Shown one piece after another: positions 7,147-15,106 of a stretch of 41,087 nt of DNA. A program made the position numbers and the translations under genes. Source of the stretch: a virus; IMG/VR virus record IMGVR_UViG_3300009314_000031, positions 1 through 41,087 of that record; one strand, given 5' to 3'. Every line of letters starts with the position of its first letter. Within the stretch, counting starts at the first letter, position 1. The notes under the pieces were generated by a model, which worked only from the letters and a program-made list of their open reading frames with translations, was not told the DNA's origin and did not search any database.

Positions 7147-8861
7147 TTTACCCACCTGAACCTATAGTAAGGCTGCTTCCTTGTTATCTGAATCCGGTTC
7201 TTCTCCTTATAGCGTGGATGGTCACGAAGGGCATGAGGGAACTTAGAGGGTCTCGGTCCCCGTTCTAGTATCATGTCCTCGGGGAGCTTTAACGTGAAGA
7301 AGGCTTCCTCATATACGTTGGGGTCTCCCCGGGCCTTGTAGTAATCCCTCTTTGACTTGAGTTCAGCCTTATTCTTGGCGTTTCCGAAGTGCCATACCTC
7401 GATGTCCTCTATCACTTTCACTCGGCCCCTATAGGCTGTTTCATCCCTTGTGAAGAATCGTCCGAAGCCGTCTAGCGGTGTAGTATGGAATGAGGCAAAG
7501 TTAAGACCGGGAATATCTGTCCAGATTAGCATGGGATGTGGGACGGCGAACTCTCCGAACGGGCTCATTGGATTCAGGCTGTAGGCAACATGGTTGAAGT
7601 CTCCCCAGAAATTGATGAACTTCTTAGGCCGAGCATAGACGTATTGGCCGTTCTGGTTCTCTTCACAGAATTGACGGATTGAAGCCATAGCCTCGGCTGT
7701 ATAGATTTCATCGGCGTCTATGAAGAACATCCACTTAGAGACGCAGATTTGACGTAGGTGTTCCTGTATCTCTTCCTTATTCTCGTAGAGCCCCATCACG
7801 AGGTTTATCTTCTTTTCGGGGTCGGGGAAGAATCTGATAGCCGTGTAGGTGTCCTCATCTTCCTTTATGGCCTCTGCCAACGTCCCTTCGTATCTAGCCT
7901 TGACCGGACCCCAAACTATGTCGATGTGGTCTACGAAATCATATATGGCTTTGAGAGTATATGGAAGGAACTCGGCATCCTTCCAGACCTTGATAGAGGC
8001 CGTGATTAAGGACCTTGTCTGCATGAACATCTTAGAGCTTAGATAACTGAGATTGTCAGTATCAAGAAGCCACTTATCATAGTTGAGCTTGAAGCTATGA
8101 AACTCAAGGGCTCCTATTTGCTGCGAAGCATGTTGAGCCCCGTTATCGTCAATGAAGGGAGCTACCGAATATGTGTGCATTAAAGGCTGATGCCTGATAC
8201 CGACTCGTTCCAAGTCGATGTGCCATGAATGAGTGAGTGGGTCTACCCACACTCCATAGCCCTTTTTCCTCAGGTCCTCACAGAACGGGATATGTGGATA
8301 TGGGTTACTGTATTCCCCGGTTAATTCAACTTCAGACTTAGCCAAGTAGAAGGTCGAGACACTATCAACGCTGAAAGGTTCTGTCCGAGTTAAGCCCGGT
8401 GCATTATAGGGATGGAATCTGCAGCCATCCATGCGATAAACAAAGGTATCAAAGAATGTCTTAGGTTCTCTTCCTTCCGTCCAAACCATGCCGGCGATTA
8501 TGTCCTTGTCATGAGCCATGAGGGCGGGAATAGCGTTTTGTTGAATATCAACGAGGTCGCAGTCGAGATTGAAGTAATAGTCGGCCCCGGATTCCTTGAG
8601 TAGTTTCTGGATGTCCTGTTTTACTCGGGTCAGTTTGGCTCCGTGACGTTCATCCGGGGGAATATAGGGGTCGATGTATATCTCTATCTTGTGCTTTGAG
8701 ACATTCTGCCAATGCTTGAGTATGGCTAAGCTCTTATCGTGGCTTTTACCATACATGACTATTATCTTCTGGATGTCGCCTTCTAGGCGTTCAACTTGGG
8801 TTATGAAACGTGGGAGCCACATTTCGGCGTCTTTCACTTTCGTCGCTACTAACACACTCAT
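7143..8861 (-). CDS. Two-domain GT2-type glycosyltransferase, 572 aa
   Basis: Two GT-A-like halves are visible. The first has YYFNLDCDLVD (Asp100/Asp102) and a conserved downstream acidic segment; the second begins near residue 285 and has WMFFIDADEIY (Asp382-Asp384). DxD pairs bind the metal and nucleotide sugar. A double enzyme could add two residues in sequence, or one half may be regulatory. It overlaps its neighbours by 4 bp on each side. The protein has no obvious membrane segment, so it should act in the cytoplasm on lipid-linked or protein acceptors. Confidence 0.83.
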   Translation of the reverse strand: MSVLVATKVKDAEMWLPRFITQVERLEGDIQKIIVMYGKSHDKSLAILKHWQNVSKHKIEIYIDPYIPPDERHGAKLTRVKQDIQKLLKESGADYYFNLDCDLVDIQQNAIPALMAHDKDIIAGMVWTEGREPKTFFDTFVYRMDGCRFHPYNAPGLTRTEPFSVDSVSTFYLAKSEVELTGEYSNPYPHIPFCEDLRKKGYGVWVDPLTHSWHIDLERVGIRHQPLMHTYSVAPFIDDNGAQHASQQIGALEFHSFKLNYDKWLLDTDNLSYLSSKMFMQTRSLITASIKVWKDAEFLPYTLKAIYDFVDHIDIVWGPVKARYEGTLAEAIKEDEDTYTAIRFFPDPEKKINLVMGLYENKEEIQEHLRQICVSKWMFFIDADEIYTAEAMASIRQFCEENQNGQYVYARPKKFINFWGDFNHVAYSLNPMSPFGEFAVPHPMLIWTDIPGLNFASFHTTPLDGFGRFFTRDETAYRGRVKVIEDIEVWHFGNAKNKAELKSKRDYYKARGDPNVYEEAFFTLKLPEDMILERGPRPSKFPHALRDHPRYKEKNRIQITRKQPYYRFRWVK

Positions 8862-9700
8862 TTTTCTACCTCCAATTTGAAATCGAGACGAACCCCATCT
8901 ACGGCCTTAGCGTAGGCTGTTTTCATGAAGTGGGTCTCATAACCTGATTCGTCTAACTGCTTGATGAGGGCCATCATATCTTTAGCCAGACAGGGCGTGA
9001 ACAATGATATTCGGCCAAGTGATGGGTCTAAATGGTGATGGTCAATTCTCTTATCAGCCGTGATGCCTTCATAGACTTTCATGGCGTCAATGACCAGCAT
9101 CGTTGATATGCGGCTTATTTCTTGGGCGAAGGCCACCTTAGTTATAAAGAAGCTATTGGAAAGATACTTGATTAGCTCAGCTTCTTTATGACTGCAATTT
9201 ATAATCGGACAATCAAAGTCCTTGTAAAGTTCCTCCATGAATTTAGCGACTTCGGGCTTAGAGGCCCCAATCACTATCCTGTCGGGATTCAAGAAATCAT
9301 CATTTGCATGGGCTTGCCTCAAGAACTCAGGATTAGAGGCCACCCAAGGATAGGCCGCTTGAAGCGTGTCAGCCGTTCCCGGAATAACCGTAGACTTGAT
9401 AACGATTATCGGCTGTTTCTTTTCCGGCTCCGGATTCATGGCCCAAGCCTTATGCAGCTCATTGAAAGCATCATAGACTTTACGGAGGTCGCAATTACCA
9501 TCTTCCCGAGCAGGCGTATCTACGCAAATGAATATTACGTCACATTCGGCCATCAACCGTTCTTTCGATGCGATGAACTCTTCGGCCCAGACGGCCCTCA
9601 AATTCCTTATGTCGTTTAATAAAAGGTCATGGCCATATTGGGCAAAACCATATCCAAGAGCTCGGCCTACATAACCGACTCCTACTATCCCGATTATCAT
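8858..9700 (-). CDS. UDP-glucose/GDP-mannose dehydrogenase family, truncated form (280 aa)
   Basis: The N-terminal NAD domain has GVGYVG (6-11) and FICVDTP. The central domain has SNPEFLR (122-128), KYLSNSF (178-184) and the catalytic cysteine region TPCLAKDM (Cys237, Lys240, Asp241). Family members usually exceed 400 aa and end with a C-terminal NDP-sugar-binding domain; this one stops soon after the catalytic region. It could be a minimal uronate-forming dehydrogenase or a substrate-limited variant. Its ATG overlaps the glycosyltransferase stop. Confidence 0.85.
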   Translation of the reverse strand: MIIGIVGVGYVGRALGYGFAQYGHDLLLNDIRNLRAVWAEEFIASKERLMAECDVIFICVDTPAREDGNCDLRKVYDAFNELHKAWAMNPEPEKKQPIIVIKSTVIPGTADTLQAAYPWVASNPEFLRQAHANDDFLNPDRIVIGASKPEVAKFMEELYKDFDCPIINCSHKEAELIKYLSNSFFITKVAFAQEISRISTMLVIDAMKVYEGITADKRIDHHHLDPSLGRISLFTPCLAKDMMALIKQLDESGYETHFMKTAYAKAVDGVRLDFKLEVEK

Positions 9701-10992
9701 AGCCTTCTCTCCGTAAGAGGCTTGTAACTTGTTTCATCTCGCATCTTCTCAATGAAATCAATCCACATCGGATTCACCTTTGACCAGTCATAATCGAGAC
9801 TAAAGTTCCGGCCCTTCTCCCCCAAGTCGGCCCTTTTCCCCGGACTGTTATAGACTTCCGCCAAAGCCTCAGCCGCTAAGAACTCGTCCGCTATTCCCTG
9901 AGTGGCGTCGAGAGGCGTGAAGTATTTAGCGATAGCCCCGGTCTTTGATTTGATGACTGGAATATCCCATCCCCGGCCGTCGCACAGTTCCTTATTGGCT
10001 ACGAAGTCCAAGTAGATGGGTGGAACACCGGAAGCCATAGCCTCAAGGAGTGGAACTTCAAAACCACCGCCTTCTGAGAGGTGGAAGAACACGTCTGCCG
10101 ACCGGGCTATCTCAGCCATCCTTTCCATAGGAACACCCTGCATCATGTGATAGTCGGCTGCCCCAGAACAATACTCTTCGACGTGCAAGACTTTGGCTCC
10201 ATGTGGAATGTCTCTGGCCATCCTCATCCATGAGTGGACATAGACTCGGACATCGCTTTTAGCGTCAGGATTCTGTTCTAAGAATATCTGAAGGGCCGTG
10301 AACATCCTCATGAATGCCTTACGGTAGGGGTCTTTGTTGGCCCCATTGATATGGATTAAGAAGCTATCCTCATTTATCGGAAGGTGCTTCTGTAGGCTGA
10401 AGGCCATCGTGTTTTTTCCCAAGGTATTTTTTATCTGTCTTTGTTCCTCTTTGGATTCTAAGGGTCTCCATAACTTGGTATCAATGCCGAATGGGATGTG
10501 CTCAGCTTGAGGAACCCCGTAGCGGTGTAATTGGTCCGTTCCCCACTTGGTAGGGCTGACACACTTGTATGAAGCCCTAGCCGATAAAACCGTAGACTCC
10601 GGGACGGGCTCATGGTCCACCATGATAATAGGAACCCAGAAGGGATGTATCGGGGCCAAGGTTGGCATCCCGGCTTCTCTAACATAGGCTCCCATCCAGA
10701 TGTCATAAAGCGTAACGAAAAGGTCGGGCTTCCAATGTTTAAAAATAAGGTCAGCAGAACGGTTCCCATGAGGGTCGTCATTCAGCGGTGCATATATGGT
10801 AAGGCCGTTAAGACCCATCATATTGGCCTGAATCCCATAGTTCGCTAGAACTCGGACATCGTAGTACTTGAGCCAATCATAACAGTTCCCAGCACATTGA
10901 ACTCCATAGCCGCTTGGAACGGTCGGCGAATTGCTCAGATACAGAATCTTAAACTCTTTACTATTAGGGGCTACTTTCAATCTTTTCACCAT
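9697..10992 (-). CDS. GT4-family glycosyltransferase, 431 aa
   Basis: This is a GT-B fold retaining transferase. An N-terminal Rossmann half contains a glycine-rich acceptor loop (SGYGVQ), and the C-terminal half has SEGGGFEVPLLEAMASG (about residues 306-322), the EX7E-type donor site. Length is normal. It is the first enzyme of the sugar cassette downstream of the capsid gene and overlaps the end of the preceding 83-aa gene by 29 bp. Confidence 0.88.
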   Translation of the reverse strand: MVKRLKVAPNSKEFKILYLSNSPTVPSGYGVQCAGNCYDWLKYYDVRVLANYGIQANMMGLNGLTIYAPLNDDPHGNRSADLIFKHWKPDLFVTLYDIWMGAYVREAGMPTLAPIHPFWVPIIMVDHEPVPESTVLSARASYKCVSPTKWGTDQLHRYGVPQAEHIPFGIDTKLWRPLESKEEQRQIKNTLGKNTMAFSLQKHLPINEDSFLIHINGANKDPYRKAFMRMFTALQIFLEQNPDAKSDVRVYVHSWMRMARDIPHGAKVLHVEEYCSGAADYHMMQGVPMERMAEIARSADVFFHLSEGGGFEVPLLEAMASGVPPIYLDFVANKELCDGRGWDIPVIKSKTGAIAKYFTPLDATQGIADEFLAAEALAEVYNSPGKRADLGEKGRNFSLDYDWSKVNPMWIDFIEKMRDETSYKPLTERRL

Positions 10993-11215
10993 CGTTGTAA
11001 ATCTTGGGTGGATTACCGTTTATCCGATATTTGAATCTCTCTAAGTCGAGGCCGTATTTTTCAGCTAGAAGTTCCCAGACCTGACCCATTTTTCCGAAAT
11101 AACGGCGACCCCAAGGGTCGGTCATCCACTCAAGTTCTCTTGCCTCTGCTATCAATTCGAGACAGGGCTTACTAATAATCTCAATCGGAAATAGACTCTT
11201 CTCTTCTTGCTCCAT
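10964..11215 (-). CDS. Unknown 83-aa protein between capsid gene and sugar cassette
   Basis: This is a short, charged, mostly helical protein with an aromatic middle (WMTDPWGRRYFG). I do not recognise it. It is the first gene after the capsid gene and a hairpin, and its start lies at the end of three tandem GGATGGA units that supply a strong GGAGG ribosome-binding site. By position it could be a minor virion or capsid-associated protein. Confidence 0.7.
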   Translation of the reverse strand: MEQEEKSLFPIEIISKPCLELIAEARELEWMTDPWGRRYFGKMGQVWELLAEKYGLDLERFKYRINGNPPKIYNDGEKIESSP

Positions 11216-11231
11216 CCTCCATCCTCCATCC
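11211..11231 (-). repeat. Three tandem 7-bp units (GGATGGA) over a ribosome-binding site
   Basis: On the minus strand GGATGGA repeats three times directly ahead of the start codon of the 83-aa gene. Each unit contains ATG and the junctions create GGAGG. Because 7 is not a multiple of 3, change in copy number would shift which ATG is in frame and the spacing of the Shine-Dalgarno sequence. Confidence 0.8.
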
Positions 11232-11247
11232 TGAAACCCTCCTATGT

Positions 11248-11263
11248 GACGGCTTCCACCGTC
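11248..11263 (-). other. Hairpin after the capsid gene
   Basis: GACGG and CCGTC form a perfect 5-bp stem with a 6-base loop, 11 bp beyond the capsid TAA. No T-run follows it, so it is more likely an mRNA-stability or processing hairpin than an archaeal terminator. It resembles the GAAA hairpin in the capsid leader. Confidence 0.5.
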
Positions 11264-11273
11264 GGAGTTGAAC

Positions 11274-12356
11274 TTAGGCTCCGGTCAGGAGCCAGTAGAC
11301 GCCATCTTCACAGACGACGCTTTTTCCAAACCTCACAGATGCGTAGATGTATTTTCTCTGCGTCTGAACAAGATACTGACTTTCCAGTATCGGGTCACGC
11401 TTCTTGGCTGCATGAACCGCATAGCGGCTCATCATTAGGCTGTGGTAGGTACCGGGAGCGTTCTGAACGAGGCTCCCTTTGGGAACGACCACGACATCCA
11501 AGCCAAGATAAGATATGATGTGACCACCGGTGATGACAGACCTATCGCCAAACGTGGCGGCATTCACGAACTGGCTGTCTTGCATCAGTCGGGCCTCTAC
11601 GGCCGGGTGAATGATGAAAACTACCGGTTCACAAGTTCCGCTTCTCATGGAGCCCATCGTCTCTGCGATGAAGGCTGCAGTGATATAGGCTGTCCCTTTA
11701 TCTACTGTCGAGCCGGAGCCCCTGATGTTGGCGATGAAAGCGTTGTCGATACAGGTATCCAGACATGATGCCAGAGAATTGTTTATCTCTGTTAGAGTAT
11801 CCTCTATCATGTCCTCCAAGTCATCTCTACAGACGTAAAGCGAACACTGGTATTCTTCGAGAGTAATGGCCGTCGCACCAATAGTGGGAGCTATGGACAC
11901 TGGTTCAGCACAGCCGGCGGTGCCACAAGTGGCCTTCCCTACCGTTACTACGTGGACCGTGTCACCGGGCTTCCCTTTGATGTCGTCGTGCCATTTGATG
12001 TAAGGAGCTTCCCAGAATGCCGAAGCCGGATATGGACAACACCTAAACACGTCCCTTGCCCAAATCTCCGGAATCGCCGACCCTGCCGAGAGGGCGCCGA
12101 TTGTCTCTGTGAAAAACTCGTTATCCTCGCTTCCCATCCACCGCCAGTTGCCCGTGAAATCCCTCTTGAGATATTCAATGAGGTCGGGCTTGTATGTGTC
12201 TAAGACATCTCCCTTAGGCTCTTCGCCGGGAGTGATGTCGAGTGCACCGGGCTGTGCGGCCGGAACGGAAAATGACTTCATCTCTTCAATGAAGCCTTTA
12301 CGCTGCTCTTCGAGAATGGCCTTTATGTTCACCATATGTGGGGATTCTTCCGTCAT
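11274..12356 (-). CDS. Major capsid protein (HK97 fold), 360 aa
   Basis: Size, position after the protease-scaffold gene and sequence pattern fit an HK97-fold capsid protein: a helical N-terminal arm (1-70), E-loop-like segment, a spine helix and a P-domain/A-domain mix ending in strands (RFGKSVVCEDGVYWLL). It contains ten cysteines, several in closely spaced pairs (CC, CxxxxC), more than usual, which could allow disulfides or metal binding in the shell. It has its own putative promoter and a structured leader, implying separately boosted expression. Confidence 0.85.
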   Translation of the reverse strand: MTEESPHMVNIKAILEEQRKGFIEEMKSFSVPAAQPGALDITPGEEPKGDVLDTYKPDLIEYLKRDFTGNWRWMGSEDNEFFTETIGALSAGSAIPEIWARDVFRCCPYPASAFWEAPYIKWHDDIKGKPGDTVHVVTVGKATCGTAGCAEPVSIAPTIGATAITLEEYQCSLYVCRDDLEDMIEDTLTEINNSLASCLDTCIDNAFIANIRGSGSTVDKGTAYITAAFIAETMGSMRSGTCEPVVFIIHPAVEARLMQDSQFVNAATFGDRSVITGGHIISYLGLDVVVVPKGSLVQNAPGTYHSLMMSRYAVHAAKKRDPILESQYLVQTQRKYIYASVRFGKSVVCEDGVYWLLTGA

Positions 12357-12383
12357 TTGCTTTTCCCTAGTTTCAAGTTGCTT

Positions 12384-12433
12384 CCCCAGTTGGGTTCACG
12401 ACGGCTTTCGCCGGAGACCTTCATAGCGGTCTC
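12384..12433 (-). ncRNA. Structured 5' leader of the capsid gene (three small hairpins)
   Basis: Reading the minus strand toward the capsid ATG there is GAGACC-8 nt-GGTCTC, then CGGC-GAAA-GCCG (a GNRA tetraloop), then a short CCC/GGG stem. The first two stems are perfect and abut one another. They lie 28-78 bases ahead of the start codon in sequence with no credible frame. They could stabilise the abundant capsid mRNA or bind a capsid or assembly protein. Function is inferred. Confidence 0.55.
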
Positions 12434-12445
12434 ACACTCAATATG

Positions 12446-12473
12446 AAAAAAAGGACGGTATCTACTAAATAAG
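12446..12473 (-). promoter_or_regulatory. Putative internal promoter of the capsid gene, with a T7 run
   Basis: CTTATTTA (12473-12466) is a plausible archaeal TATA box; about 26 bp downstream falls near 12443, just before the leader hairpins. Between them lies a run of seven T on the transcribed strand (12452-12446), which could terminate upstream transcripts in archaea. Together they would uncouple capsid expression from the genes before it. Confidence 0.4.
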
Positions 12474-12476
12474 ATT

Positions 12477-12490
12477 ACTTGTTTACAAGT
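12477..12490. other. 14-bp palindrome ACTTGTTTACAAGT
   Basis: Six-base arms ACTTGT/ACAAGT flank TT. It sits just upstream of the putative capsid TATA box and next to the TAA of the zinc-ribbon frame. It may be an operator or activator site for late transcription. Confidence 0.4.
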
Positions 12491-12778
12491 TTACAAAGTC
12501 GGTTTAGCGTAGAGGTCCTGTGTCTCGCTATCTTCTAACGGTGTCGTATGGCCGCACATGATACACTTTTTCCAAGTCAAGGTCGGACTGTAAGCCATGA
12601 AGCCTCAACAATCAGGACATGGCGGGGCCTTACATCCCGGATAGCTATGTTCATATTGGAATGCCGGGTTTTGAACTATCTCTCCGCAGTCCTGACATAG
12701 ATAAGCCTTAATGAGATGTCGAAGCTGCTTCTTAGGTTCTATGTGAACGTGAGCTCCACATGACTTGCATATTAATCA
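12491..12778 (-). pseudogene. Zinc-ribbon frame continuing past TAG-TGA and interrupted by a second TGA
   Basis: In the same frame as the 42-aa zinc protein, the sequence continues after TAG (12781-12779) and TGA (12778-12776) as LICKSCGAH, then LCQDCGEI, PCPDC, a TGA at 12607-12605, and GFM...KCIMCGH to a TAA at 12493-12491. Four CxxC knuckles in frame show coding selection now or recently. The second part has no ATG, GTG or TTG to start from. TGA after CPDC falls where Trp would fit. It is either a decayed gene or one that depends on readthrough. Confidence 0.6.
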
Positions 12779-12907
12779 CTATTGGTATCTGGGATTCGGA
12801 GCTATCTTGCCACAATGGGAGCATCTATAGTGAGGGATTTGTCTACGACATCCGCTACACGATTCTTCTCCTATGTTTCCGTTACAGTGTGGGCACTGGA
12901 ATACCAT
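12779..12907 (-). CDS. Zinc-ribbon mini-protein, 42 aa (N-terminal part of a longer frame)
   Basis: The frame encodes 42 residues with three CxxC knuckles (CPHC, CSGC, CSHC), a double zinc-ribbon arrangement, then TAG. It starts 4 bp after the protease-scaffold stop. The segment CSHCGKIAPNPRYQ right before the TAG matches CQDCGEIVQNPAFQ farther along the same frame, so the stop interrupts a duplicated unit. The protein probably binds zinc and possibly nucleic acid. Confidence 0.7.
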   Translation of the reverse strand: MVFQCPHCNGNIGEESCSGCRRQIPHYRCSHCGKIAPNPRYQ

Positions 12908-12911
12908 GAGC

Positions 12912-15098
12912 CTATATTTTGATGTTGCCCTTTTTATCCATTTCGACGAAGCCTTGGTCTTTGATGAGCTTGTCCAGATACCGGACTCTGCGCTGAACGG
13001 CCTTCTTGTCGGCGTTCAAGTCTTTTACAACTCCTTCCAGTTTTGTTATCTGTCCAAGTAGCTCAGCTATCCTCTCTTCCTGTTCCATGAGCTTCTTAGC
13101 CTCTAGGCTTCGAGATGTGGCACATTCACTGAGGGCTCTAGTCAGACCGGCTACCTTCTCCCTGAGGTCTGCTACCTCTTCTTGAAGGATGGCTCTCTGC
13201 TTTGTTTCCTCGATAGACTTGGCGGTGGCTTTAGAAGCGTTACCGATAGCGGTTGTCATCTCTTCTACGACCTTGGTATGACGGGCTTTAGCGGCCTCTA
13301 CATCCGTTTCTAGCTTTGAGACTTCTCCCTCAAAGATGGTTATTCGGGCCTTCGTTCTGTCGTGGGCTTCCCTCTCTGATTTGAGCTTTGCTTTGTATTC
13401 CTTCAAGTCGGCTCGGGTCTTAGATAGCTTTTCTAGCATCTGGGCCGCTTCGGCCTTGATTTCTTCACCTGTTCCGAGCAGCCTATCCTTGTTTGCTATT
13501 GTGTCATGAAGCTCGGCTATGGTTTCATCCTTGACTCTAAGCTCGGCTGTAGATGTCTCTATCTTCTTGGTAAGTTCCAAGTTCTCTTCGGTGAGCTCAG
13601 CCACCTTCTGTAAGGCTTCCACTAGCCCTATCTTGGTTCCTTGAACGACGCCGACTTGGGGTATGTCTCCATAATCGACGCTTACCTTCTTGAATTTGCT
13701 ACTGACCGCCTGAGGGTCGCCGCTGAGGGCCGTTCCACCGTGAGGTGGCCTGAATAGCTCATCAAGGTCTACATCTTCGCTAGGCTCATAGTCGGGATTC
13801 TCATGCTTAAGTAAGTTCTGCATCAGTTTTCTTATCCTGTTCTTTTCCTTCTCAGGGATGTTGGCTTGCGCTAAACGAGCTAAAGCGTTCCTGACGTTTG
13901 GGATACTGACTTTTCCTTCGGGAGTCCTGTAAGGGAACTTCCGGGCTGTCGGTGGGCCTCCGGGAACATAAGCGAAGCATGAATCGGGCCAATCAGCCTT
14001 GGGTTTAAACTCGGCTATTTCCTCCCATTCAGCCTCTTCGGGGATGGACTCGAAAGCTGAGAGAACTATGTCTATCATGGATTCGTTATTCGTGAAGTTG
14101 TCTGTGATGTCCTTGTCTAGTGGCTCGATGGTTTCCAAACTGTTCTCAGAATTACAGAATGGACAGTTCTTAATCTTCTCGGGTGGGAGAAGAGGTCTGT
14201 TTACCGTCCATCCGCACTGATTACACTGTATTGGATTCCTTTCTTCTTCCAATTTTTTATCTCCTAAATCTACCCCATCCTCCAAACTAAACGACTCCCT
14301 GAAGCTCTTCATTATGCTCTCGTTAAGCATCAGAGGTTGTATCTCTGTTAGAGGGTCTCCGGGGAGTGTATAACCCTTTCTGAGAAGGGCCAGACCCGTG
14401 AAGTGGTAACCGTCCCGAGGGGTCTTTCCTCCGGGGTTTGGGCGACCTTCTATAGATGGGTGAACAATCCATTCATCTTCAGGAATGTCCGGGTCATGGT
14501 CGAGCATCTTCTGTAGAAGCTCATCCGCATTGTCCACCCTGAGAGTTCCTTCCACTGACATATTATCCGCTATGGTAAAATCCATTCGAGTTCTCGGATA
14601 TGGTAGCCACGCACTATAGTCATGGTCTATGTTTACAGGCCTGTAGCTAAGTGACGGGGCCGCTTGAACCATCGTTTTATAGTCTGAGTAATCTCGGTTG
14701 TTCATCGAGATATTGGCCGTTAGGCATCGAATGAGATAGTATTTGGCCGACTTGTCCTTTGAATACATTGAGATTAGTGGCGTGACCCATTGGAAGTCCT
14801 CTGTAAATTGAACTCTTGGGGAATAAGCCAAACCGGGGTTCAGCTTATTTAAATTTACGAATGTCTCAAACTGTTCAATACCCTCATGCTCACCGTAGCG
14901 AACTATGAATAGTCTGAGGATTCGTTTAAAATCGGGGTGCAACCTTGCTTCCATGCCTTCCTTGGTTCTCCACGCATTGTAGCACATTGCTTGTATCTGT
15001 GCTGACGGCCTATTCGGGTCTTCCTTTGTGAGAAGGGAAATGCACCTAGAGATGAAGGCTCCTTGTTCCTCATCTGGGCCGGGCGTGGGAACGGGCAT
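12912..15098 (-). CDS. Prohead protease-scaffold fusion, 728 aa
   Basis: Four regions are seen. Residues 1-50 carry FISRCISLL...QAMCYNAW, a motif found at the start of XkdF-like phage proteins. Residues about 100-260 resemble a prohead serine protease, with candidate His159 (NIDHD) and Ser215 (HPSIEG). A CxxC-x16-CxxC zinc ribbon spans 292-315. A conserved FAYVPGG...RKFPY...NVRNALARL block lies at 375-410. Residues about 490-720 are a long charged coiled coil, typical of a scaffold. It lies just upstream of the capsid gene. The zinc ribbon between the protease and scaffold parts is unusual. The protease call rests on motif resemblance. Confidence 0.75.
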   Translation of the reverse strand: MPVPTPGPDEEQGAFISRCISLLTKEDPNRPSAQIQAMCYNAWRTKEGMEARLHPDFKRILRLFIVRYGEHEGIEQFETFVNLNKLNPGLAYSPRVQFTEDFQWVTPLISMYSKDKSAKYYLIRCLTANISMNNRDYSDYKTMVQAAPSLSYRPVNIDHDYSAWLPYPRTRMDFTIADNMSVEGTLRVDNADELLQKMLDHDPDIPEDEWIVHPSIEGRPNPGGKTPRDGYHFTGLALLRKGYTLPGDPLTEIQPLMLNESIMKSFRESFSLEDGVDLGDKKLEEERNPIQCNQCGWTVNRPLLPPEKIKNCPFCNSENSLETIEPLDKDITDNFTNNESMIDIVLSAFESIPEEAEWEEIAEFKPKADWPDSCFAYVPGGPPTARKFPYRTPEGKVSIPNVRNALARLAQANIPEKEKNRIRKLMQNLLKHENPDYEPSEDVDLDELFRPPHGGTALSGDPQAVSSKFKKVSVDYGDIPQVGVVQGTKIGLVEALQKVAELTEENLELTKKIETSTAELRVKDETIAELHDTIANKDRLLGTGEEIKAEAAQMLEKLSKTRADLKEYKAKLKSEREAHDRTKARITIFEGEVSKLETDVEAAKARHTKVVEEMTTAIGNASKATAKSIEETKQRAILQEEVADLREKVAGLTRALSECATSRSLEAKKLMEQEERIAELLGQITKLEGVVKDLNADKKAVQRRVRYLDKLIKDQGFVEMDKKGNIKI

Positions 15099-15106
15099 CG
15101 AAGCAC

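Noticed and set aside
9188-9619. Plus-strand frame of 143 aa inside the dehydrogenase gene
   Set aside because: Antisense of a gene with clear NAD and catalytic motifs; no leader motif or ribosome-binding site.
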